Below, one piece after another: positions 1 to 10,087 of a stretch of DNA of 64,000 bases. The notes under the pieces were generated by a model. It did not search any database and was not told the origin of the DNA. It saw only the letters and a program-made list of their open reading frames with translations. Position 1 is the stretch's first letter, and the number at the start of each line of letters is the position of its first letter. The position numbers were made by a program, and so were the translations under genes. Source of the stretch: Akanthomyces muscarius (lineage: Eukaryota; Ascomycota; Sordariomycetes; Hypocreales; Cordycipitaceae). The stretch lies in contig NC_079241.1 in NCBI RefSeq assembly GCF_028009165.1, forward strand, positions 3,224,001 through 3,288,000. Direction: 5' to 3'.

Positions 1-669
1 CGGGCTGAAAGCTCAGCTTAGGCCTACGCCGGCTGCTGCACTCAACCGTTTATCTATCATTATTCACGCTTACACAGACATCACGCATCACCTCCGCACA
101 CATCACCATCACACCACCACATACATCACAGACATAGCAAGATACCCCCTCGCATCCTTACCCACGAGACATGACCTTTCTTTCCTTATCTGTTCCTGAA
201 TATGGTGTTTTCTCCATCTAGCACATATAGCACATCTGTTTCAATGCAAATTTTCCGAGACCAAAAAGATTCGCGTCAATGTGTTGTATATATTCATAAA
301 AGCTCAGCAATGCAAAAGATGTCCTCCTCGTCGTATATAGCAATAGAAGAAGGGTATCTCGGAAATAAACAAAATGAAAAAGCGATGCGCTCAAATCCAC
401 CGCATAATGTATAAACCCGCAAAAAACCCCCAAAAACGCCATAGCAATAGTAGCAAAGTAACGATGCAAAAAGTCCTCGCGGCGGGGTATCATAAATGAG
501 CAACAACAGCAGCCCTTGTCCGACCCAAATGTGTAACGCCAGAGGCAGCCGATCCGCCTCATATGCACTTTTGATAGGTGCAAAAAGGATGACCTGGTAG
601 GAGACATTCCCACATGGTAGTCTCTTCCGAGAGTAAGACAAAAAGAAACACGCGCTCTCTCTGTCTCTC

Positions 670-704
<35 letters not shown>

Positions 705-1177
705 CTCTGTCTCTCTGTCTCTCTTTCTCTCTGTCTCTCTCTCTCTCTGTCTCTCTCTCTCTCTTCTCCCCCTCCCCGCCCTCCCGTTGATTCAAAGGAG
801 GCCGCTGCTCCCGAGACAAGCATTCTGTGCGATTCTTGCACGGAGTGAAAAGGTGGGAGAGGGGTATGGGGAGTCATTCCGCAAGTATATAAACCTGCTC
901 TTCAACCCAAGAAAAGCTCATATCTTTTTGTCTTTCTTTCTCATGAACCACGACCGGGGAAAAAGAGCTCAAGTCGACCCCAAAGATAAGAAGAAAACAC
1001 ACAGCAACGCCGCGACTAACCGCCACGATAAAGAAGACGCATACTCACAGCAGCAATTCCAGCGGTTTCCCGAACATACTCATGAAGAAATTCAAGCAAG
1101 AAGCACAACATATGGAGTATTGTGACGGCCCATGCCCGAGGCTTGCCCATCGCCTCATCATCACTCTCGATGAGTGC
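1..1177. other. Gene-free stretch with CT microsatellite
   Basis: I see no supported gene here. The open frames crossing 218-877 are low-complexity products of the CT repeat (Arg/Glu strings on the minus strand). The stretch lies 3' of the minus-strand Gln-rich gene, so its right edge should hold that gene's 3' UTR. Confidence 0.6.
654..766. repeat. Imperfect CT/TCTG microsatellite
   Basis: About 110 bases of CT dinucleotides interrupted by GTCT and TTTC units. On the minus strand this reads as GA-rich and creates spurious Arg-Glu repeats. It is a simple sequence repeat with no visible gene of its own. Confidence 0.95.
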
Positions 1178-2827
1178 TTATGGAGACCCTAAGAAAGTTG
1201 AGTCAAAGAATTCCTCAGTTTGGAGTGTATGCTCACTGTCATTGACCCCGACATGCCCACCATTGCTGGCTGGGGCGTGGGACGGGCCTGCTGGGGCGGT
1301 CGCAACCTCGATACAGTCGCTCACCCCGGCACCGAAGCTTGCGTCTCCGCTTTGGCTCATGGCCGCAGCGGGCGCAAACATCCGGTCAACATCTTCGCTG
1401 GTGAAGTTCTGGCCGGGGTCCAACCAGTCGGTGAGCGATTGGTCGGGGAGCGTCCAGTCGAGTGGCCCGCCGAACAGCTCGTCGGGGGGCTGCCCGGTGG
1501 TGTGCTGCCCATACGCGGGCTGCTCGTTGGTTAGTTGCCCCTCGTCAGGCTGTTCATGGGCAAGTTGTTCCATTGAATACTTTCTGTATCCTGCTTCGTC
1601 CCCCAAGGAGGGCTCCATGCTCTGCTGTGGCTCTCCTGGGGAAAGGCGGGAGGGACGAGAATGTTCAGTGTTGAGCTCCAACTGACCGCATGTTATTGTC
1701 TCTTGTTGATTTCCTTCGTCTGTTTCCGCGTTTGCCGCGAGTTCGGATACACCAGGCTCAAAGGTCCCTTCAGAGACCTGTTGGGGGAAATGGGAGCCAT
1801 TCCCGGTCGCTTGCTGCGCCGAATTACCCATTCCCTGCGAGTTTGGCCCGACATTGGCCGGTGGCTGGGTCGTGTGGCCCTGGCCACTGGTCTGCATGTC
1901 TGCTACTTGCCGGTGAGTCTCTGCCATGGCTGACAGCTCAAACACGTTTGGATCAATTTCCATTGGTAGCCGCGTGTCCAGCGGCAGAGCTGGGTGGGAA
2001 TTTCCCGGAGCTTGGTGCACGTACCGACCGAACTGTCCCTGATGCGCGGGAAACGGGAAGCTCGTGGCTTGTGGCCGGAATTCGGAATTCTGTCGAGTCG
2101 AAAGCGTTAGAGGTTCTTCATCAACATGAACAGTCGATATTGTTTTTAGAGAGCCGGTCACTGGCTGGTTTTGCCAACTTACCTGGGAGGTCGAGCGATT
2201 CCGCTGCTCGGGCATATGCCAACTTTGTTGCAGTTGTTGCATCTGCTGCATCTGCGGCTGCATCTGCGGTTGTTGGCGCTGCTGCATCTGCTGCATCTGC
2301 TGCATCTGCCGCATTTGTTGCATCTGCTGCATCTGCGGCTGCATCTGCATCTGCGGCTGTGCCGGCGCCGTCGGCTGGATTAAGCCCTGAGCCTTTGCCC
2401 AGTTATCCGCCAAAAGTATTGCCTGCGGCCTTGTCATAGTTCGCCGCTGGTCTCTGGGTATACTCTGCAGCACGGTCGAGAAACCCCGCTGGGTTGTATC
2501 ATCATTGGTTGCCCATTCATTTACCAGATCCAGCGCCTGATCCCTTGACATGGCCGCCCGCTGCTCTGCGGATATACTCTCCAGCGCAGTGCATAAATTC
2601 GGGGGTTGTGCCTGTGCCTGTGCCTGTGTCGGCGCCGACGGCTGGGTTATACCATCAGCCCGCGCCCAAATAAAGCTCCAATCCTTCGCCTCCCTTTCTG
2701 TCATGGCCGCCTGATACTCATTTGTCATGGCTCGCATCAGAATAGATATACTGGGCGTCCGCGACTGCGGCTGGGCATACTGGGACGCGTCGCCCCGCGA
2801 TTGCCGGTTAGCTGTATCCTGCCGCAT
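1178..2827 (-). CDS. Gln/Met-rich protein with three helical-looking repeats
   Basis: A single-exon 549-residue protein that I do not recognise. Residues about 30-156 hold three related units of roughly 35-45 residues. Each has a core of the form M(T/S)R-x-(Q/E)-A followed by a WA pair, and units 1 and 3 end in near-identical linkers (GITQPSAP and GLIQPTAP). Residues about 154-202 are an almost pure Gln/Met tract (genomic 2222-2368). The C-terminal half is polar and disordered-looking, with an acidic/hydrophobic patch containing LDWTLPDQSLTDWLDP that would suit a transactivation segment. No catalytic motif, signal peptide or membrane segment is visible. The ATG at 2827 is the first in frame. 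A transcription-related or prion-like scaffold role is only an inference from composition. Confidence 0.6.
   Translation of the reverse strand: MRQDTANRQSRGDASQYAQPQSRTPSISILMRAMTNEYQAAMTEREAKDWSFIWARADGITQPSAPTQAQAQAQPPNLCTALESISAEQRAAMSRDQALDLVNEWATNDDTTQRGFSTVLQSIPRDQRRTMTRPQAILLADNWAKAQGLIQPTAPAQPQMQMQPQMQQMQQMRQMQQMQQMQQRQQPQMQPQMQQMQQLQQSWHMPEQRNRSTSQVSWQNQPVTGSLKTISTVHVDEEPLTLSTRQNSEFRPQATSFPFPAHQGQFGRYVHQAPGNSHPALPLDTRLPMEIDPNVFELSAMAETHRQVADMQTSGQGHTTQPPANVGPNSQGMGNSAQQATGNGSHFPQQVSEGTFEPGVSELAANAETDEGNQQETITCGQLELNTEHSRPSRLSPGEPQQSMEPSLGDEAGYRKYSMEQLAHEQPDEGQLTNEQPAYGQHTTGQPPDELFGGPLDWTLPDQSLTDWLDPGQNFTSEDVDRMFAPAAAMSQSGDASFGAGVSDCIEVATAPAGPSHAPASNGGHVGVNDSEHTLQTEEFFDSTFLGSP
2222..2368 (-). 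repeat. CAGATG-type repeat encoding the Gln/Met tract
   Basis: A coding short repeat read on the minus strand as runs of CAG/CAA and ATG codons. It gives about 50 residues of Gln and Met with few interruptions. The mirrored plus-strand frame gives Ala/Ser strings, which are a shadow. Confidence 0.85.
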
Positions 2828-3039
2828 CTGGTTTTGTCGGGATGCCCTGCGTGGTCCCGATGCTGTCTGTACTGCAGGGCTCTGGTCATGGTAACCTCGC
2901 CGGCGAGCAGGCGCGTCTGTGATTTTTCGTGGGTCGGATCTTTAACACAAGTTAGCTATATTTTCACACTCAAAAATAACAATCTTTGCTTAAAAAAAAA
3001 CATTCAACTGTGCCAGTAGAAACACGCTCAAACTGGTAG

Positions 3040-3621
3040 TTACCGTGGAGTAGTGCGGTTCAGTGCCTCAGACATTTGGCTGCTGCCGCTATCCGCTTCT
3101 CGCTCAGAGTAGTCGCTCATGTCCATCCTCTCGTGAGATGGGTCAGCTTCTTCTGGCCGAGGATCTAGCGGTCCTTTGGCATTCATCACGAACTCATCAT
3201 AGACGGACTTGACTGACTCTCTTCGCACGCCTCGCTTTTTGCTGACGCGGCGCTTCTGGAGGTTCCAGAGGTTCTCGTGCTTCGGGAGCATCGGGTACTT
3301 TGTACTCCTTGGGCAACTGTTTTCCCCGAGCCCGGGTTGTTAGCCGTCAATGCCATGCCCTTGCACTAGTAGCAAGCAGTTGTCGTACGTGGCTACACTC
3401 GAGGTTAAGGCAACCTAGGCGCATAGATGTAGAACTTACTTGTAGTCAGGACTGTCACCGTACGCTTGCTTGACGTACCGCAACTGTGTTTTTAAAAGCT
3501 CTCGGCCAAATTCTGTTTGAAATTGGGTCATGATCAAGTCATTATCGGAAACGCGAAACTGGAAGACTTTGCGAAGGATCCAGTAAATCTCTTCCGGCTT
3601 GTATGTTGCCTTGCCAGCCAT
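3040..3621 (-). CDS. Small two-exon hypothetical protein
   Basis: Exon 1 is 3621-3440 and exon 2 is 3316-3040, joined across a 123-base intron with a GTAAGT donor, a GGCTAAC branch sequence and an ACAG acceptor; the frame closes to 152 residues. The first 60 residues are rich in aromatic and basic helix-forming residues (YKPEEIYWILRKVFQF), somewhat like a small Myb/SANT or Clr5-like helical DNA-binding fold. The middle is basic (RRVSKKRGVRR) and the tail acidic and Ser-rich. I do not recognise the family. Nuclear or DNA-binding function is an inference from charge and helix content. The clean splice signals are the main reason to believe the gene is real. Confidence 0.65.
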
Positions 3622-5653
3622 GGTCGCTACCGTGTGATCGTGTTGGCTCGATCGGGCGTTAACTGTATATAGGCAGAGAGAGGTGTAAGTGGTTTTTTTT
3701 TTTCCTTCTTCGCTAGATGGTGACGTCTCAGTTCGAGCTGAGAATACAGATAAGACAAATTTTGTCTGCAGAAAAAATAAAAATAGGGAAAGATTTATTG
3801 AAGCGACTCACGAATAGGCTGCTTTGCGAGATCAAACGATTTATATATAAACACTGTATGCTTTCTAGCAAAGATGTTGCGGATGCCTTTGATGCGTTGT
3901 TGGCGTACGCTGGTGCTTGTTCGAGGTGAAAGGAAGAAAGAGCAGTGGGCCACAGAAGATGGTTTCGCCACGACAAATGCAAATAAGGGTTAAAGGATGC
4001 AAGCCTCAAAGAGATGCAAGAGGGTCAAGAAAGGAGTATGATGACTTGATAATTTCTTCGGAAGGGGCTTGTGTTGAAGCGAGTGTGGTCGGGAGGTGCA
4101 AGGGAAACCAATTCAAACGACCCGGGAGCACGAGGAAAGGCCGAACTCTTTATAAAGAAAGTTAGATGTCAAGATTTCGAGCCAGATCTGGCCCCCCTCC
4201 CTTTTGATAGATGGCAAGTGTCACACTTGCCCCAGCCTGTCCAGCAGGTTCTACCTTTTGAGATGCGTTCTTTGGAGAAGAAACAAAGTATTAGCCAGTC
4301 GTTTGAAATTGGTGCCTTTTTATCCTGACTCACTGTCAGGATTCAATGCTTCTGTTGTCTTGCAACACCAGTATCTCCCCCAAAAAAGAGGCAAAAATAG
4401 CCAGCTAATATGATCTCACGATGTACATGGCGTATGTCAGGGAGCTTTTTCCACTTCGATTTTTTAGCTCTCGTCCAATAAAACTATTGAAAACTATCTC
4501 CGCACCGTTCTATTCTCCATAATGCGTACTTTTTTCCCCTTCGTCCTTCCCACCGTTTGGCACGAGACCTCTTCCCTGCCGACCCAGGCAACACAAGACC
4601 CCAAAAACTTTGGCCCGTCCCTCAAGATAGTGTCTCCCGTCCACGACACAGAGACGCTGGAGGAACAGCAACCCCGCCCAATTTGTGCGCCCGTACCATG
4701 TCACTTCAGACCTCTTGCGTCTCGCCTTGTTTTTTTTTAGGCTTCCTTTCAAGGGCAGTGCCGCTCCCCCTTCTTCTTGTGCTGCTTTGGCTCCGGATTG
4801 ACACCTCGTGTTGCCGCCAGAGGTCTACACTGCAAGACGTATCACCGCATTTGGCCCGGAAATTGCAGTAAATGCCGCGCTATGCAGCTCTCTATCGTGA
4901 CCTGTCATGTCGCGGCGGATGGTTTACCGTTTTGCTTCGTTGGTCGCTGCCGCGCGACCGTCGTTCCGGCCGCTTCCGAGCAGGCAGGTCTCGTTTGTTT
5001 TTCGGACCGGCGTAGACGGCGCGAGCAATACTTGTGGTGCAAGTCATGCCGCATAAAGGTATCCATGTGTGTAATCTGGGGTCGCATGCGCACGAACGGT
5101 GTCGATAGTGCTCAGTCGTCGTTCACAAAACTGGCTAAATGAGGCGAGACGGGTTTCATACTTGAAGAAGTGGTACTTGTGTAATATTGACGGCATCTTG
5201 AGGTTCACATACGTCGAATGGCTCTGTAGAGGATTTGCAGTGAGTCGTGAAGCTGGAGAAGAGGGTGTGCGGGAGGAAGTCTTCATTGGCAGAGGCCAGA
5301 ATGAATCTAGGTAGCAGATGGAAAGGTTACCTCTGTTGGGCGGTGTACCTCCGCTCTATTGCTCTTGGCCTTGGGCAGAAGCCCAATCGTCAGACGGATG
5401 GGAGATTGGGCATTCGTCTCGCCGCGAATATGCTGTGAGCGTGGAGCGTGCGATGTGAAAAATGCGGTGCAAATGGTGGCGTGACCATGCGGGCAGTGAC
5501 GAAGTGCATTGTTTGCCAACTGTCCTTGTTAACTGGCGAACGGCATCGTCTACCGCCTATTGCCTGTTGTCTAAATCGCCTCTCGGCCGTCGTCTATTGT
5601 CCATCGTCTAGGTCGTCTCTCGTCAAATCGTTCGTGTCGCTGTCGCCAAACTC
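3622..5653. other. Gene-free stretch
   Basis: About 2 kb between two minus-strand genes. Several open frames under 125 codons exist on both strands, but none has a recognisable motif, compositional support or convincing splice sites. The left edge should carry the promoter of the small gene that starts at 3621. Confidence 0.5.
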
Positions 5654-6856
5654 CTAGTCGGCCTCCGCCATCAACGGAGAGCCTCCTCTCGAAAATACAC
5701 CCAACCAGCAGCGCACATTCCCACCATTCGCCCCCTCCTCGTCCTCCTCCTCGTCCTCCGCGGTCCAGTCGTCGTCGCCTGCAAACTCGTCCTCCTCTTC
5801 ACAAAACAGCGGCGGCTCCAAGTCCAGCATCATCTGCTTAAACTCTTCAATCAGCTTGAGCGTGATGCCGTCGCGCTTCGGAGACATGACCAGGGCTCTC
5901 GCCTCCGATCCGAGCGCCAAGTTGCGCGAAATGGCCGACGCCAGCAAGCCGGGGTGGTTGTCGTTATACAGCGAGTCGGCCGCCAACACAATCTAGACAC
6001 ACACGCACGCACATGAGCCTTTCCTGCCACCAGCTGCCGATTCAATAACTATACTTACCGGAAACTGATATGGCTCGCCAAAGAGCTCCTGGTCCGACTG
6101 CGCCGCATCTTCCTCGTCTCCCCACGTCAGGCATCCGATTCGCAGATCCCCTCCGCCCACCGCCGCCACCACATCCTTGTTCGCGAGCACATTGTACTGC
6201 AGATTCGGCACAATGGCCGGCAGATCGCTCAGCGTCACGGATGCCTTCCAGAGCGCCGCGGCCGCGAGCCCCAGCAAGCCCGTGCCGGAGCCCAGCTCGA
6301 GCACCGCGGGCGGCGGCTGGCCGAGCGACTCGTCAAAGAGGCGAAAGAGCGACGAGGCGGCCAGCCGCGGGAGCTGCTGCGCCAGGACATACGCGCTCGC
6401 CCACGTCTTGAGGCCGAGGCAGGCGGTGCCCGTCAGCGCCGGCTCGCGAATCACCAGCTCAAACGGCTCGCATCTCAACGCCGTCGCGATAGTCTCGGCC
6501 GCCGGCGCAGGAAAGGGCCAGCGCCGCACGATGTCGCCAACAGCCATGCGCCCGCAGCGCTCCGACATGCGCCTGCCCGCCGCCGCCCAGATGTCCTCGC
6601 GCTGGTCGTCAGTGGCCAGCCAGGCGAGCGGGCTCTTGATGACCGAGGCGACGTACCGCGTCTCTACGCTCCTCTGCTGCGCGGCGAGCGACGACTGCTC
6701 CCGGGTGTCGCGAGTGCCACCCCTCCGGTCGCGGCCGCGGTGGCTGCTCCAGGCGGCTGGGCCCAGCTCCAGACTGGTCATGATGGCGACGAGATGGTCG
6801 TAGCTGGGCTTCTGCCACATCTGCGGCAGATCCTCCACGGTCACCACAGCCACCAT
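5654..6856 (-). CDS. EFM2/METTL21-like SAM-dependent lysine methyltransferase
   Basis: Exon 1 is 6856-6059 and exon 2 is 5992-5654, with a 66-base intron (GTAAGT donor, TAG acceptor, phase 0), giving 377 residues. The class I methyltransferase motif I is clear at residues about 185-200 (VLELGSGTGLLGLAAA), followed by motif II (VTLSDLPAIVPNLQYNV) and, at the start of exon 2, the post-II segment IVLAADSLYNDNHPGLL. This matches the family-16 protein-lysine methyltransferase pattern with a D-x-x-Y motif. The upstream segment LTGTACLGLKTWASAYVLA, which precedes the Rossmann core, is typical of the yeast Efm2/Rrg1 group that acts on translation elongation factors. A Glu/Asp-rich insertion sits near the C-terminus. 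The fold is secure; the exact substrate is inferred. Confidence 0.88.
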
Positions 6857-7874
6857 GGCGTTGCGCTGCTGCCGGTCTTTGTTTGCACTCTAAGAAAGTA
6901 TTGTTTGGCAAGTGGAAAAAAACCAAAAGAAAAAGGCGGCAACGGTGCGGACGCTCGATCCGCAGCTTTGTTTAATGTTTGCACACCTTGTCTCTTTCGT
7001 CAGCTCTACTTCTTTCTTCCACTTGTGCTTCACCAGTCTCGTACCCGTGTCAAAGGCCGTTTTGCCGTACAAGGGGAGAAGCTGCAACTCAAAGATGCCC
7101 CGTGTAAGTCGACACAAAGCCGGCGCCGTCGTTGCAAGAGTCACTCAAAGAACAGCCATAATGGCAGTACGGGATGTTACGAAGCAAGCGAACGGTGTTC
7201 TTCTCTAGTCAATGGACGGCACAGGTATTTTTTTTTTTCAACGGCCACCGGCTATTTCTGACTTGAGGGTCCCAGCGGGCCGGTCGTGGTCGAGATCCCT
7301 CCAACGTGGGGCTCTGTCGGACCCTTGAATGGCTCCCGTCAAGTTGAGAAAACCCTCAAGCTACGCGCCTGGAACCCGGCCCGCGGCCTGTCCAGGTAGA
7401 ACAACGGCTTTTGGGGCCCGGCATCGAACCGTGCCGTCACAGAGCACGAGCGGCATTATTTACAGAGCCCGTAGCATTGCCAGTATACTACACACTAGTC
7501 CAGGATATAGGTTGCTGAGCTGATCCAGGTCGGCTCTCGTTGGCACTAGACTACAGCGTCCTAAAGGCGCATGGCAGTCAGATGATCCGTTGTATTGTAC
7601 AATAACTTCTAGTTGTTCATTTATTCAACTTCTTGTATATCTCGTGGTATCTGTAAACAACAAAATCATCAAAAAGCCGAACCTGGCTGCGAGTTCCTGT
7701 AGATGCTAGTCCCGTTCCCAAAAAAAAATTGTTCCGCCGTGTAAATGCAACAGGGTTCCCAAACATATAAAAACAAAAGTAATAAATTCCTTTTCAAATC
7801 GCTGTGCGCCGGCAGAAAAAGCAAAATACCCATATAATCCGGGAAGCCGTCGAGCCGCCATCTTTCCGTATACC
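6857..7874. other. Intergenic stretch
   Basis: About 1 kb between the methyltransferase start and the stop of the ELL gene. It should carry the methyltransferase promoter and the ELL 3' UTR. Short open frames here show no family motif. A GGTTCGA-like word near 7425 on the minus strand is not part of a foldable tRNA. Confidence 0.5.
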
Positions 7875-10087
7875 TCAGGCTCTGCCATAAATTTCCCTCT
7901 TCATCGCCTCCAGCTTGTGTCGCATGTTGACAAGATTTTCTACTTTTTCCTGCGGCGGATGGGCCAGCGCCTCCATCTGGTAGTGCAAGTCTGCGTACTT
8001 TTCGTAGTACGAATGGAACTCTGTCGCCTTCTCCAACAAGTCCTGGGATACTTCTTGGCGCCCTCGTTCTGTTGCCCGGTATTTCGTCGCCCCCGCTCTG
8101 CTACCCAGGTCCGCTTTGCGTTTCTTGACTGGGGGCCGGTGATCCGACTCGATGTCGGAAGCGTTGGTAGGCGGCGAAGTAGCCAGCGGTGAGGACTTGA
8201 TTGGCGAGGTGTTCTTGGACTTAGTCGGGATTGTCTTTGCCGCGGGCCGAGATGAGTTGTTCAAGTCTGGCGCACGATCCTTGAGCTTCGAGCCATTCTG
8301 TGGCGGAGGCTTCTGCTTCAGTCTCTTTGAAAGTGGCGTGCCCGAGCTTGAGCTCGATTCATCGTCATCGTAATGGGGCCGCTTTGCAGGAGCAGGCTTT
8401 GGGACAGGCTTCGCGACAGGCTTCGCGACAGGCTTCGCGACAGGCCTCGGGGCTGGCTTAGCGGCAGGCTTCGGGGCAGGCTTCGCAACAGGTTTCGCAA
8501 CAGGGCGCGGAGGTGGCGCCTTATCGACGGTTGGCTTCGGCTTCGGCTTCGGCCTGGATTTCGCGAGCAGCGCTTCGTCCCCAGACGAGTCGGAGTTCTC
8601 AATGATCTCTTTCGACAAGACACGTCCCCCATTTGTTTTAGTACCAGCAGTCTTGGGCTTCGTCGGCGAAGGTTTGGGCATGGCCGGCTTCGATTTGGTG
8701 GTTGGCACCGCCCGCTTCGGCTCCGGCTCTTTGACTGTCTTTCTTGGTTTGGTGACACTTCCGGCGGAGTTCGTCCTGGACATGCTTTCGCCACCAGCCC
8801 TGCTTCGGTCGCTGCCGAGACTGTGGCTGTCTCCATCGTCCTTGGAGGTAGAACTATCGTCGACCTTCTGCACCTTGATTTTGGGTGCCGGCTGAGTCGG
8901 GCCCTTTGCCAAGGATGCTTGAAGCCGGCTCAGGCACTTGCCCTGGTTACGCTCTTCCTTCTTGAGCAATTTTTGCCATTCGGGTTCGAAGGAGGACAGC
9001 CGTTGCTTGTCGAATTGTCGGATGGCGTTCTCAATCGCCGTTTGTCGCTCTTCTTGGCTGGCGTAGTCGTAATTCCAGACGTCAAGCTCTTTCCAATACG
9101 GCTTTTTCATGCTCCAGGACTCGGTCTCGGAGCGGTACTCGGCCACCTTTTCCAGTGTAGACTTGAAATCATCTGGCCGGCCCTGCCATTTTTGCCGTAG
9201 GTATTCTATCGATTTTTCACCAGCAGCGAGTTCATGAACAAGTAGCAATCTTTGTTCCTTTGCCCTTTCGACGGCTTGCTTCGCTGCTGAAGGTGCGGGT
9301 GTCGTCGCTGGAGATGGGTTGTGGCTTGGTGACGTCGCTATCGATCGGGGAACAGCATTATAACCGGAGAGGAGCTTGTTCTTGGCCTTGCTGGATTTGC
9401 CCGCATTTGGGGCTCTCTCGATCATTTGCGTCCTGTTTGCAGATTAGTATGGCCGGGTCGGTTATTACAGAGGTTGTTTGTTTGGCACGTGAATAAGCAC
9501 ATACCTTTCCTTGGCAGCTTCGTGGGCGGCTAGCCCACTTTGCAAAGCTTCAATACCAGAATCCAGCCCGGAACCTGCACCTTTGCCCAGAGAAGTCTTT
9601 TTTTGTTTCGTCTTGCTTGGGGGGGGCTTGGTAAATAGAGTGGTGGTGACGGGAAGCCTGGCGGCCACGCGGTACGACTCAAACGGTCGTGTCAAGTAGA
9701 GATCGTAGGGTGATGAGGTATCGGGACGTGCTATGCGGTGGGATTCGCTGCCGTAATGGAGGGTCTGTGTTCCGCAGGTTAGCAAGGCACGGGTTATTCC
9801 CACCGCCAGCTCGAGGGCTGGCCCAGACTGGCGGCTTCACAGAATCAAGGGCATGTTGAAGGCGCCGAGATCGACCAGATAAAAGCCAGCCGCGCCAGAA
9901 ATTAGATACTTACGGGAGTTTTTCCAAGGGCAAGCTCAATGGATGTTCCATTGCGAGCGGCTCGAATGAGGCTGTCGACGGTGCTGCCACTCAGCGAGAG
10001 AGCAAAGGCTTGTGGAGGGAGAGGAGTGTCTTGGCCGAGAGGGCCCTGCAACAGCAGGCCAGCCTCAGGCACTTTGAGGCAATCCAT
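7875..10087 (-). CDS. Fungal ELL-type RNA polymerase II elongation factor
   Basis: Three exons, 10087-9914, 9764-9505 and 9432-7875, give 663 residues. The introns have GTAAGT and GTATGT donors and GCTAAC/TACTAAT branch sites. The N-terminus (a segment around SLSGSTVDSLIRAARNG, then LGKTP followed by TLHYGSES) fits the fungal ELL N-terminal domain. The extreme C-terminus (FHSYYEKYADLHYQMEAL and following helix) resembles the occludin/ELL coiled-coil domain. Between them lies a long, basic, disordered linker containing a Lys-Pro-Ala/Val repeat, Ser/Asp patches and nuclear-localisation-like KKRK and KRLK clusters. ELL proteins, with EAF partners, suppress pausing of RNA polymerase II in the nucleus. 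Family assignment rests on both ends of the protein; the middle is unconstrained. Confidence 0.82.
8385..8520 (-). repeat. Lys-Pro-Ala/Val coding repeat in the ELL linker
   Basis: Short units such as PVAKPVAKP and KPAPKPAAKP are repeated in tandem in the disordered linker of the ELL protein. The DNA shows near-identical 12-base units (GGCTTCGCGACA on the plus strand). The composition resembles the tail of linker histone H1. Confidence 0.85.

Noticed and set aside
218..877. Minus-strand frame with long Arg/Glu repeats
   Set aside because: It is a direct translation of the CT microsatellite; a second overlapping frame gives the same kind of repeat.
1690..2439. 249-codon plus-strand frame rich in Ala and Ser
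   Set aside because: It lies antisense to the Gln/Met tract; the repeat keeps all frames open. The minus-strand frame is much longer and has ordered repeats.
7370..7460. tRNA-like GGTTCGAT word on the minus strand
   Set aside because: The T-arm has a mismatch, and no matching acceptor stem or A-box lies at the right distance.
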